Positions 26,232 to 36,140 of a DNA stretch of 36,140 nt are shown piece by piece (positions within the stretch are counted from its first letter, which is position 1; every line of letters begins with the position of its first letter). The notes under the pieces were generated by a model, which saw nothing but the letters and a program-made list of their open reading frames with translations, was not told the DNA's origin and did not search any database. Location: the NCBI RefSeq assembly GCF_938074695.1, contig NZ_CALJEM010000039.1, positions 1-36,140 of the forward strand, written 5' to 3'. This stretch comes from an uncultured Thermosynechococcus sp. (GTDB lineage: Bacteria; Cyanobacteriota; Cyanobacteriia; Thermosynechococcales; Thermosynechococcaceae). Position numbers and translations under genes: made by a program.

Positions 26232-27434
26232 CTAATCATCACTGGTAGCGGGTATCCAAGGTTGCTGCGGCAAAAAGGTGCGATCGCGGGGCAATGGAGC
26301 AATGGGTTCTGTCAAGGTAAAACGACCTGTTTGGATCCAGTCCTTCAGAATCTCGGCAATCCGCTGACTAAAGTAGAGACTGGCGAGGGGAGCCGTGCGC
26401 ACGGTTTTACCTTCAATCTTGATTTTGCCTGACTTCAGTTGTGCATAGTTAACCATGCCAAAAGTGGGACGCACGCGGCGAGGAATGGAAAAGTCAATAA
26501 TCGGCGCTACCACTTCTTCATCGCGAATGGCGCAGCGGGCGATGACCTCTTGATCCAACACGGGGAGCGGAACACCTACCCCCAGCATCAAGGAAGGCCC
26601 ATAGTGCTTGAAATAGCAACCCCGCACCCAAAAGGGATCCATTTGTTTGGCATCGCCAATAAGGGCAAGGGTGGCGGCGGGTCCAATGGGAGTGTCGTTG
26701 GCCAACCGTTTTTGTAAGGGGAAGTGTTGGGTGCCTTCCCACGCTACATAGCCAATGCCGCCGCCAAGAAAAATGCGGGTGCCAATTCCCACCAGTCGCA
26801 AGTAGGGATCGTTCAGCAGAGGTGAGAGGGCACCGCCACAGGCATAGACGGCGTTCCCCAGTTGCGGTTGGAGTGGCCCAAGGTAGGTATAGAGGGGGCG
26901 ATCGCCCCCATTGACACCGACAATAAAATTTTGATAAAGATTCCGAGGGTTATACAGATAAAACTGGTTAATTGTCTCTTTACTAATCACAGTTTCTAAA
27001 CTGGCACGGGGATAGCAATCAGTGACATGACCCACTGCCCGCAGGGAAATGGCTTTGCCGGCAATCAAATCGGCAATCACATGGCCACCCCCCCGTTCCC
27101 GCAGACTGTCCGCTTCACCCCCCTCAGAATTGGGGTCAGGGGATTGAGCTGCTCCCAAATAGAGATCCACAGCCCCAAAACCACTGTAGGCAGGAATGCC
27201 ATCCAGCCAGCACTGCCGCAGTTTAATCGGAGGGTCTGTTGGCCCCAAATTAATGATTGCCCCCGAAGACTCCATGGGTTCAAACGTACCCGTTGTCACC
27301 ACATCCACTTGGCGGGTGGCTTCAGCAGTGCTCAGGCTTTCAAGGCGGGCTTTGAGTTCTGCCAGCGTCCAAACCGTGGCCTTACCCGCCTTAATTTTTT
27401 CATTTATTTCGGGAATTGTGCGTTCCACGGGCAC
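26232..27434 (-). CDS. Homocysteine biosynthesis (DUF39/COG1900) protein
   Basis: The 400-residue soluble protein matches the DUF39/HcyBio family: RTIPEINEKIKAGKA at the start, VDVVTTGTFEPMESSGAI, LRAVGHVTDCYPR, NAVYACGGALSPLLNDPY and IFLGGGIGYVAWEGTQHFP. In methanogens this family takes part in forming homocysteine from aspartate semialdehyde and sulfide, working with a ferredoxin-like partner. Cysteines at about 140 (TDCYPR) and 199 (YACGG) are candidates for sulfur chemistry. The GTG start at 27434 shares its G with the TAG stop of the upstream gene (TAGTG), implying translational coupling. No [4Fe-4S] ferredoxin or NIL-domain partner is nearby. The cyanobacterial function is inferred only from family. 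Confidence 0.88.
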   Translation of the reverse strand: MPVERTIPEINEKIKAGKATVWTLAELKARLESLSTAEATRQVDVVTTGTFEPMESSGAIINLGPTDPPIKLRQCWLDGIPAYSGFGAVDLYLGAAQSPDPNSEGGEADSLRERGGGHVIADLIAGKAISLRAVGHVTDCYPRASLETVISKETINQFYLYNPRNLYQNFIVGVNGGDRPLYTYLGPLQPQLGNAVYACGGALSPLLNDPYLRLVGIGTRIFLGGGIGYVAWEGTQHFPLQKRLANDTPIGPAATLALIGDAKQMDPFWVRGCYFKHYGPSLMLGVGVPLPVLDQEVIARCAIRDEEVVAPIIDFSIPRRVRPTFGMVNYAQLKSGKIKIEGKTVRTAPLASLYFSQRIAEILKDWIQTGRFTLTEPIAPLPRDRTFLPQQPWIPATSDD

Positions 27435-28234
27435 TACCGCAGATCCTCAGGGTGGCGAATTTGCCAAGTGCCATCGGGGAGGCGGGAGACCTTGCCCCCT
27501 AGGCGTTCAATATTCTCTATCGCCGTTTGCCGCGAGCGATCGCTCACTGCATTCACCAGTGCCCAAATCCACGCATTGATCTGAGCCATCCGACTGTCGG
27601 GATTTCGCCGCAGAGTTTGTGCCAAAGAGCGATAATAGGGGGCTGCATCGCGTACCTGGGGATCCGGATTCATTTCTGCCCAAGCTGCTGCGCGATCGTA
27701 GGACTCTGCTGCCGCCAGCCCCTTGCCCAAAAAGAGGAATTCATCCATCGCCCGAAACACCCATGCCAAGTAGGCCGTCGGTTGATAGGCGGGATCCATA
27801 GCCGCCAGACCCCGATCCATCAAAGCCACAGAGGTTTGCGGCTGTCCTGCATACACCGTAATTGCCGTCGAAAGGTAGGGGTAGGTTTGGGCAAAGCGGG
27901 GATCCTTTGCAATAATGACCTCAAAGAAAACAGGCACCTCATCGTAACCCGTGACTTGACGGGCAGCGGAATCACCAAAAAACTGTAGAAATTGCAAAAA
28001 TGCCCAATCGGCAACTAGGGTGTCAAAACCAAAGGAGGGTAGGTTAGCCAAAAGCCGCATTTGGGTAATGGTTTGGGCATTCTGGCGCTCATATTCGGCA
28101 TCGGTGAGTTGTTCTGACGCTTGGATCTGTAACTGCCGCAGGGCATCCTGCTGCATAAAGGCAACGATCCCTAAGGCCACCGCCGTCAGACCTAGCCCCC
28201 AAATCTCTGACCAGTGCCGGCGTTGTTTATTCAT
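27434..28234 (-). CDS. Conserved cyanobacterial membrane-anchored protein, TPR-like
   Basis: The 266-residue protein is of unrecognised function. It has a single N-terminal membrane helix (about residues 12-26, WGLGLTAVALGIVAF), so it is anchored with the rest exposed. The remainder is helical and repeat-like, resembling degenerate TPRs: FAQTYPYLSTAITVYAG, LMDRGLAAMDPAYQPTAYLA, AAESYDRAAAWAEMNPDPQV. The C-terminal GGKVSRLPDGTWQIRHPEDLR looks like a small beta tail. ATG at 28234 lies 18 bases after rpaB, with GGGTGAG upstream. It is coupled by overlap to the DUF39 gene that follows, and its conserved pairing with sulfur metabolism or RpaB would be worth checking. Confidence 0.85.
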   Translation of the reverse strand: MNKQRRHWSEIWGLGLTAVALGIVAFMQQDALRQLQIQASEQLTDAEYERQNAQTITQMRLLANLPSFGFDTLVADWAFLQFLQFFGDSAARQVTGYDEVPVFFEVIIAKDPRFAQTYPYLSTAITVYAGQPQTSVALMDRGLAAMDPAYQPTAYLAWVFRAMDEFLFLGKGLAAAESYDRAAAWAEMNPDPQVRDAAPYYRSLAQTLRRNPDSRMAQINAWIWALVNAVSDRSRQTAIENIERLGGKVSRLPDGTWQIRHPEDLR

Positions 28235-28252
28235 GGCTCACCCTCAGGCCCG

Positions 28253-29017
28253 TTAGGGATTTTTGTTGCTTACTTCTCCCGGCTCGGTAATCCGCTGAAA
28301 GAGATACCCCGTTCCCCGTGCCGTCAAAATCAACTCTGGATTACTGGGGTCTTCCTCTAGCTTAGCCCGCAAGCGGGAAATGTGAACATCCACTACCCGC
28401 GTATCTACGTGGCGTTCTGGGGTATAGCCCCACACCTGCTCGAGAATTTCCCCCCGTGAGAAGGGTTCACCAGAGCGACTCACCAGCAATTCCAAGAGCA
28501 TAAATTCCATGCCCGTGAGACGAATGCGTTCATCCCCCTTATAGACTTGCCGCTTATTGGTATCAATGCGAATATTGCCCACTTGAATCACCCCGGAGCT
28601 GGGAATACCGGAGGTAGTGGTTTTCTCGATACGGCGCAGCACTGAGCGAATGCGGGCCTCCAACTCTTTGGGGGAAAAGGGCTTGACCACATAATCATCG
28701 GCGCCCAGTTCTAACCCCGTAATGCGATCGGCGACATCGCCAAGGGCAGTGAGCATAATGATAGGGACATCGGATTCTTTGCGCAGTTCTTGACAGACGC
28801 CATAGCCATCTAGTTTGGGCATCATCACATCCAGCACCACCAAATCCGGCTGCTCCTGCCGAAAGGTGGTCAGGGCTTCCTCGCCATCGGCAGCAGTGAC
28901 GACCGTATAGCCAATCATTGACAGCCGAGTTTCTAAAATTCGGCGAATACTCGCTTCATCATCCACGACGAGTATCTTTTCTTTGTGGTCTTTGTGGCTC
29001 TCCAAAGTAACGGACAC
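28253..29017 (-). CDS. rpaB: OmpR-family response regulator RpaB
   Basis: The protein has a receiver domain (KILVVDDEASIRRILETRL, phosphoacceptor D63 in VVLDVMMPKLDGYG, lysine in YVVKPFSPKELEARIRSVLR) and an OmpR/PhoB winged helix (RLTGMEFMLLELLVSRSGEP, then HVDTRVVDVHISRLRAKLEE). This near-invariant cyanobacterial sequence is RpaB (ycf27 in plastids). With its kinase NblS it controls high-light and photosynthesis genes through HLR1 sites. The GTG at 29017 is the most upstream start, but AGGAG abuts it by one base. A TTG at 29005 (MESHKDHKEKIL) lies 11 bases from that AGGAG and is closer to the usual N-terminus. It leads a three-gene minus-strand operon. Confidence 0.95.
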   Translation of the reverse strand: MSVTLESHKDHKEKILVVDDEASIRRILETRLSMIGYTVVTAADGEEALTTFRQEQPDLVVLDVMMPKLDGYGVCQELRKESDVPIIMLTALGDVADRITGLELGADDYVVKPFSPKELEARIRSVLRRIEKTTTSGIPSSGVIQVGNIRIDTNKRQVYKGDERIRLTGMEFMLLELLVSRSGEPFSRGEILEQVWGYTPERHVDTRVVDVHISRLRAKLEEDPSNPELILTARGTGYLFQRITEPGEVSNKNP

Positions 29018-29156
29018 TCCTACTTAATGAGGACAGTAATGGATAGAAATTAAAATGGGAATTTTTTGTACTCTATCATTTTTTTACTGGCCATAGAAAG
29101 GCTTCCAGCCCTGCCTAGGACGGGATTTTACGGGTTTTTCAGAATTGAAAATCTTT

Positions 29157-29186
29157 AGTATATTTTAACGCGGTCTTGCCCAACAA
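29157..29186 (-). promoter_or_regulatory. Candidate promoter for the rpaB operon
   Basis: On the minus strand TTGTTG (29181-29186) and TATACT (29157-29162) are spaced by 18 bases, four and five matches to the sigma-70 consensus. It would give a leader of about 130 bases before rpaB. The -35 box overlaps the T-tract of the apcE terminator, so the two signals are packed together. Confidence 0.4.
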
Positions 29187-29217
29187 AAAAGCGGACACCC
29201 CTGCAAGAGCATCCGCT
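29181..29217 (-). terminator. Intrinsic terminator of apcE
   Basis: On the minus strand AGCGGA (complement of 29212-29217) pairs with TCCGCT (complement of 29190-29195). A small inner hairpin, TGC/GCA, stacks between them, and a run of six Ts (29185-29190) follows. It begins 38 bases after the apcE stop, the expected place, and has the clearest terminator form in the window. Confidence 0.8.
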
Positions 29218-29254
29218 AGTGTATTGATTCATAAGTGGTTAGGGGAAGCGTTCC

Positions 29255-32717
<3,463 letters not shown>

Positions 32718-32853
32718 TAGATTAGAACGATTCGGGGATGGCGCGGTCTTTTTTTAAGAAATGTATAAATTTTATGGGGATTTCTCGGAGATCGCCCCGA
32801 AATTTTATGAATTTTTGTAATATTTCTTGACGGCTACATCCTGTCTTGATGCT

Positions 32854-32887
32854 CCTCCTTAGCACTGTAGCTGTGCTTTACGGGAGG
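32854..32887 (-). repeat. Two-tier hairpin between thiL and apcE
   Basis: On the minus strand CCTCC (complement of 32883-32887) and GGAGG (complement of 32854-32858) bracket a second helix AGCAC/GTGCT (complements of 32873-32877 and 32861-32865). Small internal bulges separate the two helices and the apical loop is seven bases. It starts 10 bases after the thiL stop, so it may terminate or stabilise the thiL message. No T-run follows, so leader or attenuator roles for apcE remain possible. Confidence 0.4.
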
Positions 32888-32897
32888 CAACCGATGC

Positions 32898-33887
32898 CTA
32901 AAAGTGTTGAAAAAGTTGATCGGCTTGTAGTGGCAATACTTCCCCATTGAGCTGAAGTTGAACCATCGTGTCAGGGGTAATTTCGCCAACAATGGCGGCT
33001 TGATCACCTGCTGCCCTACAGAGATTCTCAGCCCATTCTGGGGCAAGACACAAGACGAGTTCAAAATCTTCACCGCCGTACAGTGCCCAGCTCAATGCTT
33101 GGGAGCGATCGCCATAGCCCACCATTGGAATCTGCTCTCCCCAAAGAACGGCGCCTACCCCACTGGCTTGACAAATTTGCAAGACCGCTGCGGCCAGACC
33201 ATCGCTACTATCCATGCCGGCAATGCGAGGAGGGCACACTTGCTGACGGAGCCACTGGACAATATCCAAGCGGGGTCGGGGACGTTGATGAGCCTGAATC
33301 CACGCTTGCCGCAGTTCCTCAGGTAGAGTGCTTGCCCACCGGGGATGCAAAAGGCACTCTAGGCCGGCACGGGAGGCACCATGAACACCCGTTACAACAA
33401 TCGCATCCCCCACTCGGGCGCGATCGCGATAAATAATTCGTTCCGCAGGGGCACTGCCCAAAACCGTGATGCTGAGACTTAGGACACGGGAACGACAGGT
33501 ATCGCCACCGATAATACTGGCACCGTAGGCCTGACCACAGGCAGCCATCCCTTGGTAAATACCCTCAATTGTTGCCACAGGACACTCGCGCGGAGCCGCT
33601 AGGCCCACGGTTAGACCCAAGGGCAACGCCCCCATTGCAGCAAGGTCTGACAAATTGGCGGCCAGCGATCGCCAGCCCACATCGACAGGGGTCATCGTTA
33701 GCGGAACATCGGCCATGCCTAAACTAAAGTGCACCCCTTCCACCAACACATCTGTACTGACAACCAATTGTTCACCTGCTGGCGGCGTCAAAACCGCCGC
33801 ATCATCCCCAATTAATTCCCTGTGGCAGTAGGGACGCAGGCGGGCAATCAATTCCAGTTCGCCACAGTCGGCGAGGGTAAGTAGCAC
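32898..33887 (-). CDS. thiL: Thiamine-monophosphate kinase
   Basis: ThiL phosphorylates thiamine monophosphate to thiamine diphosphate, the cofactor of DXS and transketolase. The 329-residue protein of the AIR synthase/PurM fold has ELELIARL, the magnesium-binding GDDAAVL (27-33), STDVLVEGVHF, ANLSDLAAMGA, GGDTCRS and GMDSSDGLA, with C-terminal GGEDFELV. The GTG start at 33887 shares its base with the stop of the upstream TIGR02652-like gene (TAGTG), so the two are likely translationally coupled. The length is typical. It is followed after 223 bases by apcE. Confidence 0.96.
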   Translation of the reverse strand: MLLTLADCGELELIARLRPYCHRELIGDDAAVLTPPAGEQLVVSTDVLVEGVHFSLGMADVPLTMTPVDVGWRSLAANLSDLAAMGALPLGLTVGLAAPRECPVATIEGIYQGMAACGQAYGASIIGGDTCRSRVLSLSITVLGSAPAERIIYRDRARVGDAIVVTGVHGASRAGLECLLHPRWASTLPEELRQAWIQAHQRPRPRLDIVQWLRQQVCPPRIAGMDSSDGLAAAVLQICQASGVGAVLWGEQIPMVGYGDRSQALSWALYGGEDFELVLCLAPEWAENLCRAAGDQAAIVGEITPDTMVQLQLNGEVLPLQADQLFQHF

Positions 33888-34396
33888 TAGTCAAACATCC
33901 GAAAATAGGGGGGACGAATAGAGGCACCGGGTTCTTTTTCCAGATCGAAGTTAATCACATCCCAGCGCTCCTCTTGGCTAGCCGGGGGGCTAAACTCAAC
34001 GGGCAACCCAAACAGGCGGAGCGTTTGCGGATCCGTGGAGCCGCGCCAAGGGGTACTGCGTTCGAGGTAGGCATAGAAAAGGTCACGATAGCGTTCGGCA
34101 ATAATGACTTTAGTGGCACGGTAGCCTTGGGCGTAGAGGCGATCAAGGGCATCGTGGATTTCAAAGCGAATCCCGTCAGGGTGGGTGTGCTGGCGATACC
34201 ATTCCCCTTCCCAGAGGCGCCAAATGCGACCCGATTGCAAATGCATCAACTCCCCAGTCTTGGCATCCGCTTCAAAAGGACCGTGGCGCGGGCACAGATA
34301 CGTATCGGTGAGGGTCAGAGCGGGAATGACTTGCCGACAGTGAGGACAGCGAATTTCAGGACCAAAGATCGGGTAGTGAGAGCCGGATGAAATCAT
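33887..34396 (-). CDS. TIGR02652-like conserved cyanobacterial zinc-ribbon protein
   Basis: The 169-residue cytosolic protein begins SSGSHYPIFGPEIRCPHCRQ and has two cysteine clusters, CPHC (about 17-20) and CPRHG (about 35-39), that could form a treble-clef or zinc-ribbon site. YRQHTHPDGIRFEIHDALDR, YRATKVIIAERYRDLFYAYL and a C-terminal tail, SIRPPYFRMFD, follow. I associate it with the cyanobacterial family TIGR02652, of unknown function. ATG at 34396 is divergent from thiO. The stop overlaps the thiL start by one base, so it probably cooperates with, or is co-regulated with, thiamine synthesis. Confidence 0.85.
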   Translation of the reverse strand: MISSGSHYPIFGPEIRCPHCRQVIPALTLTDTYLCPRHGPFEADAKTGELMHLQSGRIWRLWEGEWYRQHTHPDGIRFEIHDALDRLYAQGYRATKVIIAERYRDLFYAYLERSTPWRGSTDPQTLRLFGLPVEFSPPASQEERWDVINFDLEKEPGASIRPPYFRMFD

Positions 34397-34544
34397 GGAT
34401 AGTTACCACACAGCGGCAGTAAATCCACCGCGATCGCCCTTATTATAACGAGTTGACTTTAGGAGGAAAAACAAAGCGCCGTTCCCCCTCAGGCGGGTGG
34501 TTTGGGCTACCCTTAAGGGGTGGCAGATGCCAAGATAAAGAAAT

Positions 34545-35687
34545 GTGTCAATTGGGATTGAAGCGTCAAGAATGCTCCTTGGGGATGAACAACGGGACAT
34601 TTTGATTATTGGGGGCGGCACCATGGGGCTGGCGATCGCCATCGAATTGGCATTGCGGGGGGCGCGACCCACCGTGCTCAGCCGCCAGTTTCGCGAAGCA
34701 GCGCTCCATGCGGCAGCGGGAATGTTAGCCCCCCAAGCAGAAGGTCTACCGGCAGGCGCCATGTGGAATCTGTGTACGGCCAGCCGCAATCTCTATCCCA
34801 GTTGGATTGATAAGCTCGAGCAACTGACGGGCATGGATGCCGGCTACTGGCCCTGTGGGATTTTGGCACCGGTGACCGATGAGCGGCAGCGCGATCGCAC
34901 CCACCCTATGGAACCCGACAGCCGCTGGTTAGATGCGTCTGAACTGGTGAACTATCAGCCGGGCTTTGCGCCGACGGTGCTAGGGGCTTGGTGGTTTCCC
35001 CAAGATGGACAGGTGAATACGGGCAACTTAGCCAAGGTTTTGGTGAGCGCCGCTCGGATTCTGGGCGTCGAGGTGATTGAGGGCATTACTGTTCAGCGGT
35101 TTCAGCAAAGCCGCAAAGGGGACATTACCGCGTTAGAGAGCGATCGCGGGCGTTGGTCTGCGGGCATCTACATTCTAGCCACAGGGGCATGGACACACAG
35201 CCTCCTTCCCCTGCCCGTCACCCCCCGCAAGGGACAAATGTTGGCACTGAAGCCGCCCGGCCAACCCCTCCTGAATCATGTAATCTTTGGCGATCAGCTC
35301 TATCTTGTGCCGCGCCGCTCTGGCAAACTGGTGGTGGGTGCCACCAGTGAAGATGTCGGTTTTCAAGAGGGAACCACGGTTGCTGGCCTGCAAGCACTCC
35401 TGAATCGGGCAACTGCCATTATTCCAGAATTGGCGCGTTACGAGGTGATTGATACGTGGTGGGGCTATCGTCCAGCCACTCCCGATGACTTGCCCATTTT
35501 GGGAGAAGGGCCGGCGGCTAATCTTTACCTAGCAACGGGGCATTACCGTAATGGGATTTTACTTGCCCCGATTACGGCGAAGCTGATGGCCAATTTAATT
35601 TTGCACCGGAGGGGCGATCGCCACCTCAAAGCCTTTTCATGGCAGCGATTTAATCTCCCACCAAGATCAGACGGTCTCTGCTCATAA
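34545..35687 (+). CDS. thiO: Glycine oxidase ThiO
   Basis: ThiO is an FAD enzyme that oxidises glycine to iminoglycine for the thiazole moiety of thiamine. The protein, up to 380 residues, has the N-terminal dinucleotide fold DILIIGGGTMGLAIAIELAL, the SRQFREAALHAAAGMLAPQ segment, a mid-region with TGAWTHSLLP and VTPRKGQMLALK, and the C-terminal WWGYRPATPDDLPILGEG and LATGHYRNGILLAP. The most upstream start is GTG at 34545; ATG at 34572 (MLLGDEQRDIL) would remove nine residues and is equally plausible. Neither has a clear ribosome-binding site. Some cyanobacteria fuse ThiO to ThiG; here ThiO stands alone. It is divergent from the thiL pair. Confidence 0.93.
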   Translation: MSIGIEASRMLLGDEQRDILIIGGGTMGLAIAIELALRGARPTVLSRQFREAALHAAAGMLAPQAEGLPAGAMWNLCTASRNLYPSWIDKLEQLTGMDAGYWPCGILAPVTDERQRDRTHPMEPDSRWLDASELVNYQPGFAPTVLGAWWFPQDGQVNTGNLAKVLVSAARILGVEVIEGITVQRFQQSRKGDITALESDRGRWSAGIYILATGAWTHSLLPLPVTPRKGQMLALKPPGQPLLNHVIFGDQLYLVPRRSGKLVVGATSEDVGFQEGTTVAGLQALLNRATAIIPELARYEVIDTWWGYRPATPDDLPILGEGPAANLYLATGHYRNGILLAPITAKLMANLILHRRGDRHLKAFSWQRFNLPPRSDGLCS

Positions 35688-35778
35688 CCTCGTATTCTAT
35701 TTTTAGATTTTTTTGAAATGGTCTCTGGTCTGTTTGATGCGAATTTAGCTCAGCTAATGCAAGTGGCAAGGGGAAGTC

Positions 35779-36086
35779 ATGAAAGTGCCGTTGACACTAG
35801 AAATTTTGAAGACAGAAGCGCAGACATTTGCCGACATCGAGAGCCGACATTGTATGGCGTTACTGATGGGAAAGCAGTTGGTACGTATTTCGAGCACAAG
35901 TTCAAGTCTTACCTCTGTGAAAAGTATGAATTCGAGGAAGGAAGTTCTGCAAGTGGGATAGACTTTCCTGAGCTTGCAGTTGACATGAAAGTAACAAGCA
36001 TAAAGCAACCGCAATCATCGTGTCCTTTCAGATCTGCTCAACGCTTTTTTGGGAGACAAAGCGACCAATTACGGCAGAACTCCTGA
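35779..36086 (+). pseudogene. Frameshifted fragment of a PD-(D/E)XK restriction-endonuclease-like gene
   Basis: From ATG at 35779, with AGGGGAAG just upstream, the frame reads MKVPLTLEILKTEAQTFADI then ESRH. The sense then jumps to the frame that reads REPTLYGVTDGKAVGTYFEH and continues through EFEEGSSASGIDFPELAVDM to KVTSIKQPQSSCPFRSA. The segment GIDFPELAVDMK has a PD-(D/E)XK-like layout with D, then DMK. The two frames overlap at GAGCCGACAT (35841-35850), consistent with a small deletion between short repeats. After RSA the frame soon stops (TGA at 36084), far short of a full enzyme, and no methyltransferase is present. The family assignment is moderate. A sequencing or assembly error is the alternative. 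The remainder to 36140 is unassigned. Confidence 0.6.
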
Positions 36087-36140
36087 ACTTGCTCGATTTA
36101 ACGGCTCTTGCATGCCTCCTAGGTAAAGAGTCAGAACTGT

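Noticed and set aside
27027-27584. 185-residue plus-strand open frame opposite the DUF39 gene and the TPR-like gene
   Set aside because: It spans the junction of two well-supported minus-strand genes and has no recognised motif or ribosome-binding site.
32740-32830. T-run and AT-rich block upstream of apcE as an intrinsic terminator
   Set aside because: The T-run at 32750-32756 is not preceded by a convincing GC-rich stem on either strand; it is more likely promoter or leader sequence.
35718-35835. ATG at 35718 as the start of an intact 122-residue protein
   Set aside because: The first 40 residues of that frame do not continue the endonuclease-like sequence, while the frame from 35779 does and has a better ribosome-binding site; a frameshifted gene explains both.

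Overview
The window reads as a chromosomal segment of a unicellular cyanobacterium. The evidence is an intact apcE (phycobilisome core-membrane linker), rpaB, hmpF, a CCB2/CCB4-like cytochrome b6f assembly factor, several cyanobacteria-only families (DUF3119, DUF3086, TIGR02652-like) and the dispersed HIP1 octamer GCGATCGC. The four-repeat ApcE of 1139 residues and the overall gene content suggest a Thermosynechococcus-type thermophile; the genus is an inference. Coding density is very high, and no insertion sequence, prophage or CRISPR array was seen.

Layout. 1-6.5 kb: a partial membrane-protein gene, an M16 peptidase homologue lacking the zinc motif, an FHA-PAS-PAS-GGDEF-EAL c-di-GMP protein convergent with and overlapping a WcaJ-type sugar transferase, and a CCB2/CCB4-like gene. 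6.7-10.2 kb: dxs (isoprenoids), a convergent beta-ketoacyl synthase homologue, and cutA. 10.2-11.7 kb: a 366-base intergenic region with a perfect 22-bp tandem duplication, then a DevC-like permease. 11.8-16 kb: a same-strand series birA, proline-rich exported protein, DUF3119, DUF3086, plsY, which places three uncharacterised genes between two genes of lipid supply. 16.1-18.5 kb: argF, a DppC-type permease and cobU, closely packed. 18.6-20.1 kb: aspartate aminotransferase and tRNA-Glu(UUC) with a good promoter. 20.1-26 kb: a family 2 glycosyltransferase, a divergent EF-G paralogue, a secreted TPR protein and hmpF.

26.2-29 kb, minus strand: rpaB, a conserved cyanobacterial protein and a homocysteine-biosynthesis (DUF39/COG1900) protein form an apparent operon, with a TAGTG stop-start junction before the last gene. 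29.2-34.4 kb, minus strand: a zinc-ribbon TIGR02652-like gene coupled to thiL by the same kind of junction, then apcE with a clear intrinsic terminator. thiO (glycine oxidase) diverges from the thiL unit, so two thiamine genes flank one intergenic region. The last 360 bases hold the frameshifted remains of a PD-(D/E)XK restriction-endonuclease-like gene, the only obvious sign of acquired and decaying DNA.

The items most worth a second look are the rpaB / conserved protein / DUF39 operon, the G-domain-degenerate EF-G paralogue, the birA-to-plsY unknowns, and the restriction-endonuclease relic with a deletion scar at a short repeat. Nothing here is clearly a wholly new system.
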